From the NCBI GenBank assembly GCA_934661165.1, contig CAKUJB010000033.1:1-15410 (forward strand): DNA of 15,410 nucleotides, in the 5' to 3' direction. Positions 12,748-15,410 of this stretch are shown piece after piece; positions within the stretch are counted from its first letter, which is position 1, and each line of letters opens with the position of its first letter. This DNA comes from an uncultured Microbacteriaceae bacterium (GTDB taxonomy: Bacteria > Actinomycetota > Actinomycetes > Actinomycetales > Microbacteriaceae). The position numbers and the translations under genes are program-made. The notes below the pieces were generated by a model. That model was not told the DNA's origin. It did no database searches and worked only from the letters and a program-made list of their open reading frames with translations.

Positions 12748-13946
12748 GCGGCACCGAATGGCGGGATGCGTACGCGACCCGCATGATGCGGATCTTCGGG
12801 GAGCCCCTCGCGCAGCTCGTGCGCGGCGAGGGCGCCCACGTGTGGGACGCCGACGGCCGCCGCTACCTCGACTTCCTCGCCGGCATCGCCGTCAACTCGC
12901 TCGGCTACGCGCACCCCGTCTTCGTCGAGGCGGTGCACCGGCAGGCCGCGACGCTCGCGCACGTCTCGAACTACTTCAGCACGCCGCCGCAGCTCGCGCT
13001 CGCGGACCGGCTGCTGCGGCTCACCGGCGCGGACGCGCACGGCGGGCGCGTGTACTTCGGCAACTCCGGCACGGAGGCGAACGAGGCGGCGCTCAAGCTC
13101 GCCCGCCTCACCGGCCGTCCGCGCATCCTCGCCCTGACGAACTCGTTCCACGGGCGCACGCTCGGCGCGCTCTCGGTGACCGGGAAGGACTCGCTCCGCG
13201 CGCCCTTCGAGCCGCTGCTGCCGGGCGTCGAGTTCCTCGACTCGACGGTCGAGGCGCTCGAGGCCGCGCTCGGCGACGACGTCGCGGCCCTCATCGCCGA
13301 GCCGATCAAGGGGGAGGCGGGCGTGCTGCCGCTGCCCGATGGCTATCTCGTGGCAGCGCGCGAGCTCACCGCCCGTCACGGCGCGCTGCTCGTCCTCGAC
13401 GAGATCCAGACGGGCGCGGGTCGCACGGGCGCCTGGTTCGCCTACCAGCACGCCGGGATCGTGCCCGATGCGATCACCCTCGCGAAGGGCATCGGCGGCG
13501 GCATGCCGATCGGCGCGATGGTCGCCTTCGGCCCGGCCGCCGAGCTCATGCAGGCCGGGCACCACGGCTCGACGTTCGGCGGCAACCCGCTCGCGACCGC
13601 CGTCGCCGACGCGGTGCTCGCCGAGATCGAGCGCGCGGACCTCGTGACGAATGCGGAGCGCCGCGGCCGCCACCTCGCCGACGTCATTCTCGGCCTCAGC
13701 TCCGACCTCGTGACCGGCGTCCGGGGCCAGGGGCTCCTGCTCGGCGTCGCGCTCGCGCACCCCGTCGCCTCGGCGGTCGTGACGGCGGCGCTCGGCGAGG
13801 GGCTCATCGTCAACGCGGCGAACCCCGAGACCGTCCGGCTCGTGCCGCCGCTCAACATCGGCGACGCGGAGGTCGCCGAGTTCGGCGAACGGTTCGCCGA
13901 GGCACTGCGTACTGTTGAGGCCGTGATCGAAGAGGGTGACGCATGA
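12744..13946 (+). CDS. argD: Acetylornithine aminotransferase
   Basis: This PLP-dependent class III aminotransferase converts N-acetylglutamate semialdehyde to N-acetylornithine with glutamate as donor. The product is 400 residues. Visible hallmarks are the N-terminal GEGAHVWDADGRRYLDFLAG, the cofactor phosphate-binding GNSGTEANEAALKLAR, the FHGRTLGALSVTGK block, LVLDEIQTGAGRTG with the PLP aspartate, and the Schiff-base lysine K248 in ITLAKGIGGGMPIG. A strong AAGGAGG (12731-12737) lies six bases before the ATG, the best ribosome binding site in the operon, and the ATG overlaps the argB stop (ATGA). Members of this family sometimes also act on succinyl-diaminopimelate; the arg context makes acetylornithine the main substrate. 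Confidence 0.96.
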   Translation: MSGTEWRDAYATRMMRIFGEPLAQLVRGEGAHVWDADGRRYLDFLAGIAVNSLGYAHPVFVEAVHRQAATLAHVSNYFSTPPQLALADRLLRLTGADAHGGRVYFGNSGTEANEAALKLARLTGRPRILALTNSFHGRTLGALSVTGKDSLRAPFEPLLPGVEFLDSTVEALEAALGDDVAALIAEPIKGEAGVLPLPDGYLVAARELTARHGALLVLDEIQTGAGRTGAWFAYQHAGIVPDAITLAKGIGGGMPIGAMVAFGPAAELMQAGHHGSTFGGNPLATAVADAVLAEIERADLVTNAERRGRHLADVILGLSSDLVTGVRGQGLLLGVALAHPVASAVVTAALGEGLIVNAANPETVRLVPPLNIGDAEVAEFGERFAEALRTVEAVIEEGDA

Positions 13947-14899
13947 CCATCCGGCATTTCCTCCGGGACGACGACATCAGCCCCGCCGAGCAGGCCGAGA
14001 TCCTCGAGCTCGCCGCGGCCGTGAAGGCCGACCGTTGGGCGCGCAAGCCGCTCGCGGGGCCCGAGACGGTCGCCGTCATCTTCGACAAGTCCTCGACGCG
14101 TACGCGCGTGTCCTTCGCGGTCGGCATCGCCGACCTCGGCGGCGTGCCGCTCGTCATCACGACGGCGTCCTCGCAGCTCGGCGGCAAGGAGACGCCCGCC
14201 GACACCGCGCGGGTCCTCGAGCGCCAGGTCGCCGCGATCGTGTGGCGGACGTACGCGCAGGCGGGCCTCGAGGAGATGGCCCGCGGCACGGCCGTGCCGG
14301 TCGTCAACGCGCTGTCCGACGACTTCCACCCGTGCCAGCTGCTCGCCGACCTGCTCACGATCCGGGAGCACAAGGGGGAGCTCGCGGGCCTCACCATGAC
14401 GTTCTTCGGCGACGGTGCGTCGAACATGGCGCATTCGTACCTGCTCGCGGGCGCGACCGCGGGCATGCACGTGCGCGTCGCCTCGCCGGCCTCGTACGCG
14501 CCGCGGGAGGACGTCGTCGCGGACGCCGACCGGATCGCGGCGGCGACCGGCGGCTCGGTGACGCTGTACACCGACCCGGTCGAGGCGGCCGCCGGCGCCG
14601 ACGTCATCGTCACCGACACCTGGGTGTCGATGGGCAAGGAGGAGGAGAAGCTGCAGCGGATCCGCGACCTCGGCTCGTACAAGGTGACGACCGAGACGAT
14701 GTCGCTCGCGAAGCCCGACGCGATCTTCATCCACTGCCTCCCCGCCGACCGCGGCTACGAGGTCGACCCCGAGGTCATCGACGGCCCGCAGTCGGTCATC
14801 TGGGACGAGGCGGAGAACCGCCTCCACGCCCAGAAGGCGCTGCTCATCTGGCTCCTCGAGCGCTCCCGATCACTGAGCGAGCGGAGCGAGACGAAGTGA
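13943..14899 (+). CDS. argF: Ornithine carbamoyltransferase
   Basis: ArgF condenses ornithine and carbamoyl phosphate to citrulline. The 318-residue product carries the carbamoyl-phosphate signature SSTRTR (residues 50-55), HPCQ (129-132) and the ornithine-side HCLP loop (264-267), in the normal order, so it should be active. AGAGGG about seven bases before the ATG is a fair ribosome binding site; the ATG overlaps the argD stop. The conserved fold ends around LLIWLLER; the last 12 residues, RSRSLSERSETK, look like an added tail encoded by a low-complexity GAGCGAG-rich segment (14871-14898). The stop overlaps the argH GTG. No argR follows, although argF-argR adjacency is common in actinobacterial arg clusters. 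Confidence 0.96.
   Translation: MTIRHFLRDDDISPAEQAEILELAAAVKADRWARKPLAGPETVAVIFDKSSTRTRVSFAVGIADLGGVPLVITTASSQLGGKETPADTARVLERQVAAIVWRTYAQAGLEEMARGTAVPVVNALSDDFHPCQLLADLLTIREHKGELAGLTMTFFGDGASNMAHSYLLAGATAGMHVRVASPASYAPREDVVADADRIAAATGGSVTLYTDPVEAAAGADVIVTDTWVSMGKEEEKLQRIRDLGSYKVTTETMSLAKPDAIFIHCLPADRGYEVDPEVIDGPQSVIWDEAENRLHAQKALLIWLLERSRSLSERSETK
14871..14898 (+). repeat. GAGCGAG-rich segment forming the argF C-terminal tail and the argH start
   Basis: The 28-base stretch begins CACTGAGCGAGCGG and ends GCGAGACGAAGTG, with short terminal inverted arms CACT/AGTG. It encodes the SLSERSETK end of ArgF and supplies the GTG of argH. From memory, similar SLSERSE-type tails recur at the ends of unrelated actinobacterial proteins, which would make this a dispersed element captured by coding sequence. 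No second copy occurs in this window, so its repeat nature is not shown here. Confidence 0.35.
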
Positions 14900-15410
14900 C
14901 ATCTCCCGACACTCCCGCCGCGGGCACGAACGAGGGCTCCCTCTGGGGCGCCCGCTTCGCCGACAGCCCGTCGCCCGAGCTCGCCCGCCTCTCGAAGTCG
15001 ACCCACTTCGACTGGCGCCTCTGGCCGTACGACCTCGCGGGCTCGCACGCCCACGCGAACGCGCTCGGCCGCGCGGGCTATCTCGACGCCGACGAGCTCG
15101 CCGCGATGCACGCCGGCATCGACGAGGTCGCGCGCCGCATCGAGGCGGGGGAGCTCGTCGCCCGCGACGAGGACGAGGACGTGCACGGCGCGCTCGAGGC
15201 CGCCCTCATCGACGTCGTCGGCGCCGACCTCGGCGGCAAGCTCCGCGCCGGGCGCAGCCGCAACGACCAGATCGCGACGCTCATCCGGATGTTCCTCCGC
15301 GACCACGCGAGCACGATCGGCGCAAAGCTCCTCGAGCTCGTCGAGGCGCTCGCGCGCCAGGCGGAGACCCACCTCGACGCCGTCATGCCCGGCCGCACGC
15401 ACCTGCAGCA
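14896..15410 (+). CDS. argH: Argininosuccinate lyase (3'-truncated by window edge)
   Basis: ArgH splits argininosuccinate into arginine and fumarate, the last step of the pathway. The first 171 codons are visible, about a third of a usual ~460-480-residue enzyme. After a GTG start that overlaps the argF stop (GTGA), the protein reads MTSPDTPAAGTNEGSLWGAR, then FDWRLWPYDLAGSHAHANAL, DEDVHGALEAALID, the fumarase/lyase-superfamily segment GGKLRAGRSRNDQIATLIRM, and the substrate-binding PGRTHLQ just before the edge. The KLRAG form in place of the E. coli KLHTG is one I recall from other actinobacterial enzymes. No strong ribosome binding site precedes the GTG, so translation probably depends on coupling to argF. 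No argG or argR lies between argF and this gene. Confidence 0.95.
   Translation, partial: MTSPDTPAAGTNEGSLWGARFADSPSPELARLSKSTHFDWRLWPYDLAGSHAHANALGRAGYLDADELAAMHAGIDEVARRIEAGELVARDEDEDVHGALEAALIDVVGADLGGKLRAGRSRNDQIATLIRMFLRDHASTIGAKLLELVEALARQAETHLDAVMPGRTHLQ

Noticed and set aside
10421..13760. Long minus-strand frames opposite argJ, argB and argD (for example 10421-11794 and 12489-13760)
   Set aside because: Composition is that of shadows of GC-rich genes (Arg/Glu/Ala/Val/Asp mixtures) and no domain is recognisable; the plus-strand genes explain the DNA.
1..15410. CRISPR arrays, tRNA or rRNA genes, insertion sequences, phage attachment sites
   Set aside because: No regularly spaced direct repeats, no tRNA cloverleaf or rRNA segments, and no transposase or integrase reading frame were found on either strand.

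Overview
The window is about 70% G+C, densely coded and full of 4-base start/stop overlaps. Gene content and protein style suggest a high-GC actinobacterium of the Micrococcales, most likely Microbacteriaceae. That placement is inferred from protein resemblance and was not tested by a search.

Layout. Positions 1-3351 hold the 3' part of pheS and all of pheT (+), the two subunits of phenylalanyl-tRNA synthetase. A 171-base gap with a nested palindrome separates them from a convergent zinc-less quinone-oxidoreductase-like gene (3523-4467, -). Divergent from that gene is gdhA, an NADP-type glutamate dehydrogenase (4666-6015, +). Its 3' end overlaps, tail to tail, an EamA/DMT-family transporter gene (5932-6915, -). 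That transporter lies 43 bases downstream of argG (6959-8305, -), which encodes an argininosuccinate synthase of the long E. coli-like type. Between argG and the next gene is a 471-base gap with two more nested palindromes, a candidate 21-residue ORF with its own promoter and ribosome binding site, and direct repeats. Then come a VapBC-type toxin-antitoxin pair (8777-9426, +) and the arginine operon argC-J-B-D-F-H (9618 to the window end, +), in which every junction is a 4-base overlap.

The most interesting part is 9401-9617, between vapC and argC. A promoter-like -35/-10 pair sits inside the last codons of vapC. Six bases after its -10 box (TAGAAT) a GTG opens a 24-codon ORF (9436-9510) ending Leu-Arg-Arg-Arg-Asp-Arg-Arg-Arg-stop. 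Its position directly before an arginine biosynthesis operon, its leaderless start and its terminal arginine codons are what a ribosome-mediated attenuator would look like. The following leader RNA can form three mutually exclusive pairings, and the last of them hides the argC ribosome binding site. No argR lies between argF and argH, where many actinobacteria carry it. I therefore propose that this operon is controlled, at least partly, by an arginine leader peptide. This is inference and untested.

How the genes fit together: GdhA makes glutamate. ArgC, ArgJ, ArgB and ArgD form the cyclic acetylated route from glutamate to ornithine, and ArgF, ArgG and ArgH convert ornithine to arginine. The window therefore carries nearly the whole pathway in two transcription units separated by the toxin-antitoxin module.
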